The position numbers and the translations under genes are program-made. Source: Lophium mytilinum (lineage: Eukaryota; Ascomycota; Dothideomycetes; Mytilinidiales; Mytilinidiaceae). From it: a DNA stretch of 64,000 nucleotides. A model generated the notes under the pieces. It had not been told where the DNA came from and made no database searches. It saw nothing but the letters and a program-made list of their open reading frames with translations. Positions 32,154 through 43,655 of the stretch are shown piece by piece (position 1 is the first letter of the stretch; the number at the start of each line of letters is the position of its first letter). The stretch spans positions 1,654,643 to 1,718,642 of the forward strand of contig MU004188.1 in NCBI GenBank assembly GCA_010093605.1, written 5' to 3'.

Positions 32154-33672
32154 CCTTAAGTGCGACCGCTGCCTGATCGCTTACGAAGGGCCTTGGCACG
32201 TTATGACTCTTACTTTTGTGGAACTGGCTGTGCGCTGCCGAATGAGAGCCGGAGGATGCGCCGTCAGCCCTTGAAACAGCCAGCGCTTAGCCTCACCGGG
32301 CAAGGCCACGCACGCGCCTCGAGCTGAGCGAGCCGGCTTTCTGCGCAGCCACACGCCTGTCCGCGGTGGCTCTCAGGCTTGCCGGACGGTCGCTTCACCG
32401 TTCGGAATGCTGTGCCAGCGGGGCAGAGGACCTCAAACAGTGCTAATCAACTGGACACCAGCTTAGACAGAGCGTTCATTTCAAAGGGAAAATGTTGTGT
32501 CGGTCTTGGCATGGATTCGCGGACTGCCACTTTCTGCGCGGTGGGCGGAGTCGGCCCGGCCGCGGATCCCTGCACACTCGGCGTCCCGATGGATTTATCG
32601 GGGCGAGAGGCCGAAGGGGAGGCCGAGGGGCACAAAGTGGAGGCCTGCTGCTCGAGAATGGATTTCTGTTCGACCCGCCCATTCGCAACGCCGCTGCACT
32701 TCCCATTTGCTTCCAATCGTCTCCAGGAGCATTCAACGCTCCAAAAGCAGCTCCGGTCGACGGCCGCGCATGTGAGCCGGGTAAATTCCGCCCTTGCGCC
32801 GCAGTATCGCAAGCTTTGCCCAAACTAGGCGCCGGCGGCCCATGTGCATCGCCCCGCAGCACGCCCTACCGTCGACTTGCGCACGCATCAGGGACGCACG
32901 GCGACCATGATACGAACGCGGGACAAACGGGCAGTGCACTCCAGCGCCCTTTTCGATTGCGACCACTCCGCCGGCCGCGGGCGTGGGGAACGAGGTGCTA
33001 CGTACAGCAGGGAGAAGCGGCGGTGAACGCCCTTTTCTGCGAGCCTCACCAGCCCCAGAAGGGCAGCACAATATTTCGTAATCTGCGCCGTCTAACCTTG
33101 CGACGTTCCAACAAGGTTGCAATCTGACTCACCAAGCAGCTGCAGCCCGTGCGTATCAGATCCCCGCTCCCCACTCTCCACCAACCACTCCGTCGATCCC
33201 GTCGTGAAGCACTCCATCGTGAAACAGATGTCACGTGCTTATACATCTCAAGATCCATTTTCACTACCACCTACATTCTCATCTCCCCTGCCTTCTTTAG
33301 CGAGGAGCGTATGTGTGATTGCCGTTTGTATAATTTCTACACCGAATAGAGTGCTCATACCCCAGCTCCCTCGAACAGAAAGTGGTAGTTAATTCTGTGG
33401 GTTTGAAATTCAAAAGCTTGCCTAACTCCACTCCTCCAGTGCATACTTTCTCTGTGTTGTGCGCGCTTGCCTAACTCCAATTAAGGTCCTTTGATGATGG
33501 TATAAAAACTGTAAAGTGACGCTTTTAGCAAGCCTGATAGAAGTACCGTCCATCTCAGACAGTCTTAAACTACCACCTCATGTTCCATGGAGCTTGTCGC
33601 ATAGCAAGATACGAATGTCCGTTGCGAGAACACCAATGCCCACTTGTGGGACGATGTCAGACTGCCATTCAC
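32154..33672. promoter_or_regulatory. cpcA upstream region
   Basis: GC-rich 1.5 kb between cpcA and the 3' end of the Zn2Cys6 gene. Long overlapping frames on both strands (32447-33127) are most likely chance frames in GC-rich DNA. A TGACTCA heptamer, the Gcn4/CpcA site, is at 33125-33131 and a one-mismatch ATGACTCT at 32203-32210, consistent with autoregulation but not proof of it. Confidence 0.4.
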
Positions 33673-34844
33673 CTACGCCCAGTTCATCGAATCAATCATC
33701 ATTCTCACCTGCCTGACCATCCTCAGACAAGTGGCATCCTCGTTCCGGTTCACATCCTTGCAGCTCCCAAACATCTTCTCTCGCTCCGGATCCATCCTAT
33801 GCATCTCAGAGTGCCACTCCGTCTGCCGCTTCTGCATCTGCTCCACAACCTCGATGAGCGGTGTCGGGCTGCTGCCCTTACCTAGAACCTCCGTCTTGAC
33901 CACCTTCTTTGCAAGCTTCTTCCATTCTTCAGCCCCAAGCTCAACGTGGAACCCCATTGGACAGTCTACTTCGCCAGTGTGAAGATGCAGCGTATCCACT
34001 GACATGTCGCCGACCCGGAAATCCTTTTTTCGACCAGACTTCTCTAGCTGCTCTGCTTCTTCGTCTATGGCCTTTAAAACTCGATGATAGCGCTCGGCGA
34101 TCGCTGTTAACAGCGACGTAAGTGTTATTACATTTTGAATGCCAGAGAACGTCTCTCGAGGGCAATCTGTGCAATGTAGAATTTGCAATGTCGATGCTAG
34201 GGCTGAACGTAGGGGGGGTATAACCGCCGGAAATGAGAACGACGGCATTGACTGGAGACTTGACAGCGTCAAGTACATAGTTGATAGGCACGAGCATGAC
34301 AGTTTTGGGAACTGGCCAGGTAGAACACTCGCAGCCCCATCAAGTTCTAGCATAGTGTCCAAGGCGGGCCATTCGAGTGTCGTCGAAGGCACACTTCGCC
34401 CCACGTCAGCATTGCAGCTCAGAAAACTAACCCTTCTCAAAGCTACTCACCTATGAACGTGTGGTGGCTCTCCAAACCAATCCGTCATAGTTCCATCTAT
34501 CCCGCCACTACTCAGTCCTACCGAACTATCTGAATCTGGAAGCATAGTGGTGGCGCTGCTCCCTGATCGTGAGCCATCGCCTTCAATGCGTGCTGGAGGC
34601 CGGTCTCTGGACTCATCGCGTCGCCTTTTCCTGGGCCTACCCATTGATTTTTGAAGAGAATATTCACATTGTATGCTTTCTTTCAGACATCGACTGCATC
34701 GAGGGATCCCACCAGAGCACTTCAACTTCCTGGTTCCTAGTGTATTGCTGAGTTTATGATATCTGAGTTGTGCTAAACCGGCATGTTGCACTCACGACAC
34801 TCATCACACGCTGCATGACGTTTCCCGTTGGTGGGATCAACCAT
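33673..34844 (-). CDS. AflR-like Zn(II)2Cys6 transcription factor (3 exons)
   Basis: Exons 34844-34796, 34736-34451 and 34393-33673 give 351 residues. The first intron splits the zinc cluster; joining gives CDECRTRKLKCSGG followed by IPRCSRCLKESIQC, a perfect CX2CX6CX6CX2CX6C, then the basic linker SLQKSMGRPRKRRR. A 57-bp intron (gtgagt...gcgaag) then joins in frame to an all-helical C-terminal part with TLTSLLTAIAERYHRVL, as in AflR-type regulators of secondary metabolism. The start MVDPTNGKRHAAC fits the family. There are no biosynthetic genes next to it in this window; on its upstream side is the RIP-affected AT-rich block, so it is an orphan regulator here. Target genes are unknown. Confidence 0.85.
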
Positions 34845-35741
34845 ATCTGATACGGGAAAACCAAGATGAAGGTTAGAAAGAATAAACTTTTAAATAGTGA
34901 ACAAGAGGAAGAACGTCTGACAGTAGCCATTAATTAGGCGAAGGTGGAGTACGTAAGCACAGGCTGATGAAAATAGGGCCGCATGAGGCGAGACTTTGCG
35001 AGGGGTCAGCATGGAAGCATGCCGGGCGTGATATCACTAGAAGAGACAAGCATTGAGGGTAATACCCGAGAGATTTGCATACGCTTGTGTATTACGGCTT
35101 AGAGCACAGTAGGCAGAGCGTGTAATATTAGTTAAGCAACAAGGCACCAAGAGTCTCCACCTCCATAATATATAGCAACCAACGGTTAATACTCTACAAA
35201 GGGTGCGGCGCGGAGCACAATCCGATCTCCACCAGCTACGCGAGGCGAGGAACATCAAAACCACCGGTTTTCAGTATCTCAGAAGAGCTACAACACGACG
35301 ATCACCGCGACCAGATACAATTTAAATTACTAGAAGTATCTTTTAGTGCTTCTTGATAGTATTGCTCGAAGAAAGTAAAATTATTAACCAATGGTGGGTG
35401 GTGCAAAGCAAATTTTGAGATTTGGGTGAGATGCTTACGTAACCGGATTATGCTCTGGGCTGCACCCTTTGTAGGAACAGTAGCTATATAGGCTAATGAC
35501 CCTGTTTTATTGCATGGACTACTTTTTACAAATAATGCTAGCCACTCTTTAAATTTAGCTAGGAAGGAGTCACCTTAGTATTCTAACCTATATCATAAAC
35601 TTTGCCTATCTTAGTACTTTACTAACTTTAAGAATAGGATTTAAGCTTAGTATATAGGTAATATAAGAAAATAAATTAGTAGTAATAATTAAATAGGCTC
35701 TATAATAGCTTGCATAATTAAGTAAGTAATAGGCTTATTTC
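34845..35741. other. Transition into AT-rich block
   Basis: Base composition shifts abruptly near 35,490 from balanced to strongly AT-rich and poor in CA/TG dinucleotides. No gene supported; a 75-codon minus frame at 35037-35264 has no features. Confidence 0.5.
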
Positions 35742-35954
35742 TATAAGTTTTATAATATTATAAGCGCTATATCCTTATATATAATAGGTTTAAAATTTTT
35801 TAAACAAAACAAAACTATAAGCGTTTAAACGTGATACAATAAGTACTAGATAACGTTATAAGAATATTAGAGAAACATCTTATAATGCATTAAATACTAT
35901 ATATATAGAACTCTGTTACTATTAATATAGAATAGAACTAAAGCAATCTAATTC

Positions 35955-35989
<35 letters not shown>

Positions 35990-36015
35990 CTCTTACATTA
36001 ACTCTATATATAATA
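35742..36015 (+). repeat. RIP-mutated solo LTR of the Copia family
   Basis: Aligns to the reverse complement of the 252-bp LTR: tataagcgctatatcctta, aaacgtgatacaa, aacgttataagaa and attcctatctatc in order, with many C-to-T and G-to-A changes. An internal CTAT tract is expanded to about nine units. Ends are approximate. Confidence 0.7.
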
Positions 36016-36184
36016 ATCTCTCAGTAATCTCTTCTAGATAACAAGTTTTAATAATAAATATATTAGTTAAGGCCAATCTCTATATCCTTCTAAAGATACT
36101 ATATGGAGTAATGTCCTATTTAAATAGATAGCTAGATAGATAGATCAATAAATAGATAGATAAGTAGATTAACTTATGTTATTA

Positions 36185-36185
<1 letters not shown>

Positions 36186-36266
<81 letters not shown>
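36186..36266. repeat. (CTAT)n microsatellite, about 20 units
   Basis: 81 bases of uninterrupted TCTA/CTAT tandem repeat within the AT-rich block. Similar shorter tracts lie at about 35955-35990 and, as GATA, at 41262-41440. Confidence 0.95.
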
Positions 36267-36754
36267 TTTTCTTTATCTCCTTAGTAGTCTATCTAGTTAT
36301 TAAATTCTTTTTACTATATAGCGCTTCTAATTTACTATATAGTAAACTTATAGCCTTTCTATATACTCTTTATACTATTTATTTTATACTATATCTCTAT
36401 ACTAGAACTGCTGCTGCCTATACTATATATCTATTTTTAATAGCTAGTCGCTATATACTATCTATATACTATAGCCTTTCTAATTACTATAGCTAATATA
36501 ACCTCTACCTACTATCTAGTTTAACTTGATAGCGCTAATAAAGAGTATGTATAAGTAATATTAGCGCATACCTTATACTAATGTTAAACTAACTTACTAT
36601 TCTAGAATATACTTAACCTAAACCTAAAGGAATAAGTATAACTCTATCTAGACGGTCTAGAACTATATATTATAATAGCTTATTCTATTATAGAATTATT
36701 AAATCTACTACATATCTCTTATAGCTATATAGTACTTTAAAAAGTACTTATTAT

Positions 36755-37006
36755 TGTCAAAGGTATAGAGTCGATGGGAGAATAGATGGATAGGAATTGT
36801 ATTGCTTGAGTTCTATTCTACATTGACAGCAACGGAGTTGTATATATACAGCATTTAATGCATTGTAAAACGTTTCTCTAACGTTCTTGTAACGTTATCC
36901 AGCGTTCGTTGTATCACGTTCAAACGCTCACGGTTTCGTCCCGTTTGAAGGCTTTTGAGCCTATTATGCGTAAGGATATAACGCTTATGCTATTATAATC
37001 CTTACA
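36755..37006 (-). repeat. 3' LTR of the Copia element
   Basis: 252 bp, ends TGTAAGG...TTTGACA on the minus strand. This is the less mutated of the two LTRs: at 13 sites it has C or G where the other has T or A. Confidence 0.92.
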
Positions 37007-37015
37007 CACTCCCTT
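37007..37015 (-). other. Polypurine tract
   Basis: AAGGGAGTG on the minus strand directly abuts the 3' LTR, where plus-strand DNA synthesis of an LTR element is primed. Confidence 0.7.
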
Positions 37016-40000
37016 AAGCGTTATATGCTTATTTTGTATATTCTTTTTCNNNNNNNNNNNNNNNNNNNNNNNNNNNNNNNNNNNNNNNNNNNNNNNNNNN
37101 NNNNNNNNNNNNNNNNNNNNNNNNNNNNNNNNNNNNNNNNNNNNNNNNNNNNNNNNNNNNNNNNNNNNNNNNNNNNNNNNNNNNNNNNNNNNNNNNNNNN
37201 NNNNNNNNNNNNNNNNNNNNNNNNNNNNNNNNNNNNNNNNNNNNNNNNNNNNNNNNNNNNNNNNNNNNNNNNNNNNNNNNNNNNNNNNNNNNNNNNNNNN
37301 NNNNNNNNNNNNNNNNNNNNNNNNNNNNNNNNNNNNNNNNNNNNNNNNNNNNNNNNNNNNNNNNNNNNNNNNNNNNNNNNNNNNNNNNNNNNNNNNNNNN
37401 NNNNNNNNNNNNNNNNNNNNNNNNNNNNNNNNNNNNNNNNNNNNNNTTCAGGATTATTAGCTAATTCTATAGCTGATTGACTATCCGTAAATAGATAGAA
37501 GTCTTCTGTATTTTTAATATTAAGTTGTTTTAATATACTTATTAAGTATATATATTCTTTTATAGTTTCTTTTAAAGCTATATATTTAGTTTCACAACTA
37601 GATAGTGCTACAGATTTCTGTAGTTTACTATTCCAGCTAATAGGGGTTTTTCCATAGAAGAAGTAGTAGCCAGTTGTTGTTTTTCTTCCTATTATATCAC
37701 CCCCGTGATCTGCATCGGAATATCCTAATAAATAGGGTGCTGGATTACTAGGAGAAGATTTAACGCTAATTCCGTGCGTAGGCCTATATAATAAGTATTT
37801 CCAGATCCTTTCTAAGGCTTTAAAGTGAATAGGACTAGAATTAGACATAAAATAAGCGCATAGATTTACGCTATAGGCTATATCTAGTCTTGTTTTTATA
37901 GATAGATAAATAAGACTTCCAACTTATTGCTAGTATAGTTTTATATCTTCTTTTAATGCCTGTTTATTGTTTTTCTCTAGTTTTATACCTATTTCTCCTG
38001 GTATAGAAACGGGATTTAGTTTCTCTTTATTAAATCTTTTTAATAGACTTTTTATATATTTTTTCTGGCTTAGTAATAGTGTTCTTTCTTTTCTATTACG
38101 TATAATTTCCATGCCTAGAAAATAGGATATAGGCCCTAAGTTTGTTAATTCTAAGTCTTTGCTTAGTTTTAATTGTAGATTTTCTATATCTTTTATATTT
38201 AGGCTAAATACTAATAAATCATCTACGTAGCAGACTATTATTATATTTTTATTTTTAAATACTGCCTGCTCTGCAATAGTACTTTTAAAACCGTACTTTT
38301 CTAAATATATAGCTAAATAGATATACTATTGTCTAGGGGACTGTTTTAAGCCGTATAATGCTTTATTTAGCTTACAGACTTTATTATTTCTATTAAAACT
38401 ATATAGTTGTTCCACGTATAGTTCTTTATCTAAGTCTGCATGCGTAAATGCGTTTTTAAAGTCCCATTATATTATTTCCTAGTTATAATAAGTGGCTAAT
38501 ATAAGTAATAGCCTATATACTTCTAGGCGGCAGGTATTAGCAAAGGTTTCTTTATAATCTACGCCGTAGACTTGGCTAAAACCTTTTACTACCCATCTTG
38601 CCTTATATTTAGATATATTATTATCTATATTAGTTTTAATTTTATAAACCCAGCGTCCTTTTAACGCATTTCTATTTACTGGTAAGTCTACTAACTCCTA
38701 GGTATTTTACTTAGTAAGCTGGTCTATTTCTATTTGCATAGCTTCTTTCCACTTATTATTATAAGGAGATTCTATAGCTTGTTTATATGTATTTGGCTCG
38801 TTGTTATTATTAATAATAAAGGCCAATTCATCTTCAGATAGATCATCTATGTATGTATTTATAGATGATTAATTTTTATCTATATATCTATTTATTGAAT
38901 TTAGATTCTATATATATCTTTAAATAGATAGATTTTTAGATGGTTTTAAAGCTAATTTATCTTCAGAGCTTTCATCTATTATTGAATTATTACTACTTAT
39001 AGTATTATTACTTATAGTATTATCTTTTAGTGACTCTATATTAATAATATATTCTAAAGGATTTTCCTTTTTATTAACGTTGTTGTTTTTATTCCTTTTA
39101 TTAAGAAAGCCTTCTATTATAGATACATCTCTTGCCTAAAAGATCTTTTTAGTTTCTATATCTAATAGTCTATACGCATTTAAACTATAGCCTAATACTA
39201 TAGCCTTTTTAGCTCTTAGTTCTAATTTAGTTATTGGCGTTTTAACCTTATAATAAGCTGTAGAGCCGAAGATTTTTACATTATCTATTTTAGCTTTTCT
39301 TTTATAATATAGCTTAAATGGCGTTTTATCTTTTAAGCTAGAGTGCGGCGTTCTATTATATATATATACGGCCGCATTTACAGCTTCTCCCTATAGATTA
39401 AAAGGTAAATTAGCTGTATATAATAGAGCCCTTACTATATTAAATATAGTTAAGTTAATTCATTCTATTAAGCTGTTTTGTTCCGGCGTATAGGGGCTTG
39501 AGAATTAGTGGGTTATACCCGTTTTTTTAAAAGAGTTGTTTTAAACTTCTTATTTATATATTCTCCCCCATTATTAGTTTTAAAAATTTATATTTTTCTT
39601 TTATCTCCTATATTTATATTTTCAGCCTTAGCTTTATATTCTAAAAAGGCGTTATAAGCTTTATCTTTAGATTTTAATAGTTTATATTCTATATATCTTA
39701 AAGCTGTATCTATAAAGAAGATAACGTATTTATTACCCCCTAAACTAGGTGGATTTATAGGCCCTGCTAAATCTAATAAGACTTTTTATAAAGGAATTAC
39801 TGTTTTTAGTATTATTTCCTTACTTCTCTTATTTTTTGTCATTTTAGCTTTTATACAGGCTTCGCATTATATAGGTTCTTTTATATTTGTACCTAATAGT
39901 ATACTAAGCTTTCTAGAGCTTATATAGCCTATTCTTTAGTACTAAATAGATAGAGTATTTCTATCTATATATATATTTATTAAATCGCTTTTATCTATCT

Positions 40001-41249
40001 ATTTATATATTTGATTTATTTACTTTATAAAAAGCGTTATATTTTCTATATTTATATAGTATAAAGAGTTTTTAAGCGATGCTATTGCTAGTATATTATT
40101 CTTTTTATATATAATAGCTGTTTTATTCTAAAACGTAACATTTATTCCTGCAGAATCTAATTTACTTATAGATATTAGATTATATCTAAAGTTAGGTATA
40201 AAAAGGCACTTTTCTAGTATAAATATATTCCTATTTAGTTTTAATTGTACATTTCCTACACCTTCTGCGGTTGTAGTTTTATTTTCTCCCTAATTTAATA
40301 TAGTAGCTTGCTCCTTATAACTAATAAATAGATTTCTATCTACTATTATATGGCTTATGCTCCCGGAGTCTAATATATAATTAGCTTCGTTATTAGGGGT
40401 ATAATAGGATGCTAGAAATACCTTTACTTTAGCTGCATCTAGTTCTATATCAAAATTGTCCTATCTAGGGTTAGATTCCTCTATAATTAAGGATTCTTCC
40501 TTATTTTCTTTTAGTGGTTTAAAATATTCTTTAGTTCTAAACCACTTTGGTGCCCTTTTTGGAAATAGATAGAAATAGTCCTTTGTAAGGTGCGTAGCTG
40601 TTTTATACTTCTTATAATATCTTGTTTTTTCTACTCTATTTTTATTTTTAGGCAAGAACTTTTTAGTTCTATTAAATAGAGCCGTTTTATACTCTTTAGA
40701 CTCTTGTCTTCTTGCTTTATCTATTAAATTAGAGAATAAATTATCTAATTTAATATTAGATAAATTTTCCCTATAGAATTGCGTAACTATTGTTATAAAG
40801 CTATTATAGGGGTCCGTTAGGTTATTTAAAACCTAGGCTACAATAACTTAATTTAGTAATTTAAGCTTTTTCGCTTTTAATTAATCTGTTAACTATTTTA
40901 TCTTATTTAAGTAATCTTCTATAGTTAAAAACTTAGATAAAATAGTATTAAACAGCTCCTTGTAAATAAGGAATTTAGAACTAAAGCCCTTTAGGCTATA
41001 TAGCTTCTTTAGTAGCTTCTAAGCTTCTATTACAGTAGCAGAATACTGTAATTGTAATAGAGGACCATCCTCTATAGTAAGCCTAATAGTGGCTAATGCT
41101 TTTGTATTGTTTTCCTTATTAATAGAAATAGGAGTAGTGCTGCTAATAGTATTACTATAACTTTTTTCTACTAAGAGAGATTGTACTCTTAGAGCCCAGA
41201 CTTTATAGTTAGATTAACTAACTAGCTTGGTAATACTAATTTTATCCAT
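37016..41249 (-). pseudogene. Copia gag-pol, degraded by RIP
   Basis: Read on the minus strand from ATG 41249 (MDKISITKLV). A gag part is followed by a CCHC knuckle remnant (40575-40616, Cys replaced by Tyr), integrase core near 39600-39800 (segment with DLAGPINPPSLGGNKYVIFF), reverse transcriptase near 37900-38700 (a YVDDLLVF active-site segment at about 38220, then MEIIRNRKERTLLLSQKKY) and RNase H at 37447-37850 (YSDADHGGD...TTGYYFF...VALSSCETKYIAL). Many in-frame TAG/TAA stops remove any product. Part of the RNase H end lies in the gap. Confidence 0.9.
37050..37446. other. Assembly gap (N x 397)
   Basis: Run of N inside the Copia element, probably a scaffolding gap in repetitive DNA. Confidence 0.99.
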
Positions 41250-41947
41250 TTTAGGTTAAATAGATAGATAGATAGCCCGTTAGGCAAATAGATAGATAGA
41301 TAAATAGATGGATTTCTATATATCTATGGATTTTTATTTAAATAGATAGATTTCTATCTATATATTTGGCGAATAGATAGATAGATAAATTCTATGTATC
41401 TATGTATTTAATAAATAGATAGATAGATAGAAAGAGAAATATTTCGATTTTTAATCAATTTATCTTCTTGTATTAGATAAGATGATAGGATAAAAGGTTA
41501 TAATCTAATCTAGAGTATCTGGATTTAATACGTAATAGATAATAGAGTTTAGAAGGTTAATTACGTAGTTTATAACGTAATATAAGCTTATAGAAGCTTC
41601 GTGATGGTAAATATAAATTTCTTTAGTCTAATTTTATTTGTGATGGATTTGCAATTCTAGATCGCGTTCTAGCTATTATATGGCGGGTTTATAATTAATA
41701 ACTTTGTTCTCTTCTTTAATTTTGGCTTCGTTCTAAGCTTAAAACCACTTATACGGTGGTGTAGTAGGTTTGTATGCTGGTAATAGTAAACGAGATAGTA
41801 AACGGCGTTGTTTTCGTCCAATATTTAGTTGATTTGGATGATTCTCGTCGATATTTTATTAATTTGGATGATTTTAATCGATATCTAGTTAATTTTAAGA
41901 TGGAACCTGCCCGTTGGTGCTTTGTATAGCTGTAGATTGCGTAGTGC

Positions 41948-41964
41948 AATCCGAGCTCATAGCC
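41948..41964 (-). other. Primer-binding site, half-tRNA type
   Basis: Immediately after the 5' LTR end (minus strand) comes GGCTATGAGCTCGGATT. Drosophila copia uses a site of the form GGTTATGGGCCC..., complementary to the anticodon stem-loop of a cleaved initiator-Met tRNA. The GG-Y-TATG-R-GC-Y-C match suggests the same internal half-tRNA priming here rather than 3'-terminal CCA priming. Confidence 0.55.
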
Positions 41965-42216
41965 TGTCAAAGGTATAGAGTCGATGGGAGAATAGATAGA
42001 TAGGAATTATATTGCTTAAGTTCTATTCTATATTAACAGTAATAGAGTTGTATATATACAGCATTTAATGCATTGTAAAACGTTTCTCTAACGTTCTTGT
42101 AACGTTATCCAGCGTTCGTTGTATTACGTTTAAACGCTTACGGTTTCGTCCCGTTTGAAGGCTTTTAAGCCTATTATGCGTAAGGATATAACGCTTATGC
42201 TATTATAATCCTTATA
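41965..42216 (-). repeat. 5' LTR of the Copia element
   Basis: 252 bp, collinear with the other LTR without indels; 13 differences, all of RIP type. The CA end at the outer side is mutated (CTTACA to CTTATA on the plus strand). Confidence 0.92.
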
Positions 42217-42313
42217 ATTATTATAAACTATAGAGAATACGGCTTCTACTAGTATGCTATATAGTTGTAAATACTTTCTTCTTCTAAAGTACCCTTAATA
42301 GATAGCTATATAG

Positions 42314-42805
42314 TGTTAAAGGTATAGAGTTAATATAAGAATAGATAGATAGATAGATAGATAGGAATTATATTACTTAAGGTCTAGTCTATATTAATAG
42401 CAACAGAGTTATATATATAGATAGTATTTAATGCATTATAAAATGCTTCTCTAATGTTTATTATATTCTATTTTATTCTATTTAAAGACTTTTAAGTCTA
42501 TTACTGTAAGGATTACAATAGCATAAGCGTTATATCCTTACGCATAATAGGCTCAAAAGCCTTTAAACGCGACGAAACCGTGAGCGTTTAAACGTGATAC
42601 AACGAATGTTAGATAACGTTATAAGAACGTTAGAGAAACGTTTTATAATGCATTAAATGCTGTATATATACTCCGTTGCTGTTAATGTAGAATAGAACTC
42701 AAGCAATATAATTCCTATCTATCTATCTATCTATTCTTACATTAACTCTATACCTTCGACAATTATATATAAAGATACAATGCTTATGCTATTATAAAAC
42801 TTACA
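42314..42805 (-). repeat. Solo LTR interrupted by a second LTR
   Basis: Copy in the same orientation as the intact element, starting tgttaaaggtatagag and ending ttataaaacttaca; it is split by the insertion 42505-42761. Flanks are tatag / tttag, possibly a degraded target duplication. The internal GATA tract has five units. Confidence 0.75.
42505..42761 (+). repeat. Nested solo LTR, opposite orientation
   Basis: 257 bp, TGTAAGG...TTCGACA, well preserved. Flanks ATTAC/ATTAT match as a 5-bp target duplication with one C-to-T change. It sits inside the older solo LTR, so it inserted later. Confidence 0.85.
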
Positions 42806-43390
42806 TTTAGACTCTAATAAAAGGTATACTTCTATTTAATTATAGTAGAATATAATTTTAGTAACAGCAATAGTAATAGTATTAGTATTAGTATTAGTAA
42901 TACTAGAAGCTATACTAAATAGTATAGCTAAGTAAAGTAGATAGTATATAGTTTAGCCTATAAAACTTTATAAGGCTACTATCTATAGTAAAAATAATAA
43001 CTTGTAAGGTAAAAGTAGGGATAATATAGATATTAATACTATCTAGACACTCTTAGTTTTTAAGCCCTAGACCTATTAATATAGTTAAAGTATAAGTATA
43101 TATATACCCTTCTTTTTACTACCTCTATATTTAACCTCTCGTCTTATACTATAATTAGCTAGACTAGCTTATAGAAGTACCCTAAAGCTGCTACTTAGCT
43201 ACTTACTATTAATAAATACTCTTTTTCTAAATATAGTATAGCTAAATAAGATTATAATAATATAGGTACATCTATATTACTAAATAATATAATTAGGTAG
43301 ATATAGTTACTACCTAATATTATAAAGGCTACTTTATATATATAAGTAGACAATATATAGACTTTATTAAGAAAAAGTAGACCTAAGTAC

Positions 43391-43655
43391 TATTAAAGGT
43401 ATAGATTTAGTGTAATATTAGATAGATAAATAGATAGATAGAAATTATATTACTTAAGTTCTATTCTATACTAATAGTAACAGTGTTACATATATATACT
43501 ATCTAATGCACTATAAAATACTTCCTAAATATCCTTATACCTTTATCTAACGTTTATTATTATATATATAAACGCTTATAGTTTTATTCCTATTAAGAGG
43601 CTTTTAAACCTATTATATGTAAGAATATAACGCTTATACTACCTTAAAACTGACT
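43391..43655 (-). repeat. Diverged solo LTR
   Basis: Begins tattaaaggtatagattta and follows the LTR consensus to aatataacgcttatact with heavy RIP-type change. The right end is approximate. Confidence 0.65.

Larger units (their letters stand above)
36755..42216 (-). mobile_element. Complete Ty1/Copia LTR retrotransposon, RIP-inactivated
   Basis: 5,462 bp with two 252-bp LTRs, TG...CA termini and flanking 5-bp direct repeats ATTAT (36750-36754 and 42217-42221), so it is a single insertion. Transcription runs on the minus strand: 5' LTR 41965-42216, primer site, gag, protease/integrase, reverse transcriptase, RNase H, purine tract, 3' LTR 36755-37006. The integrase-before-RT order is Copia-type. 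All coding parts are cut by stops. The LTRs differ only by C-to-T/G-to-A changes. 397 bases near the 3' end are unresolved (N). Confidence 0.92.

Noticed and set aside
32447-33127. Several overlapping frames of 90-211 codons upstream of cpcA
   Set aside because: All six frames are open in this GC-rich promoter stretch; none has a domain or consistent codon use.
36176-36496. 106-codon plus frame rich in Ile/Tyr/Leu/Ser
   Set aside because: Translation of the CTAT microsatellite and flanking AT-rich DNA.
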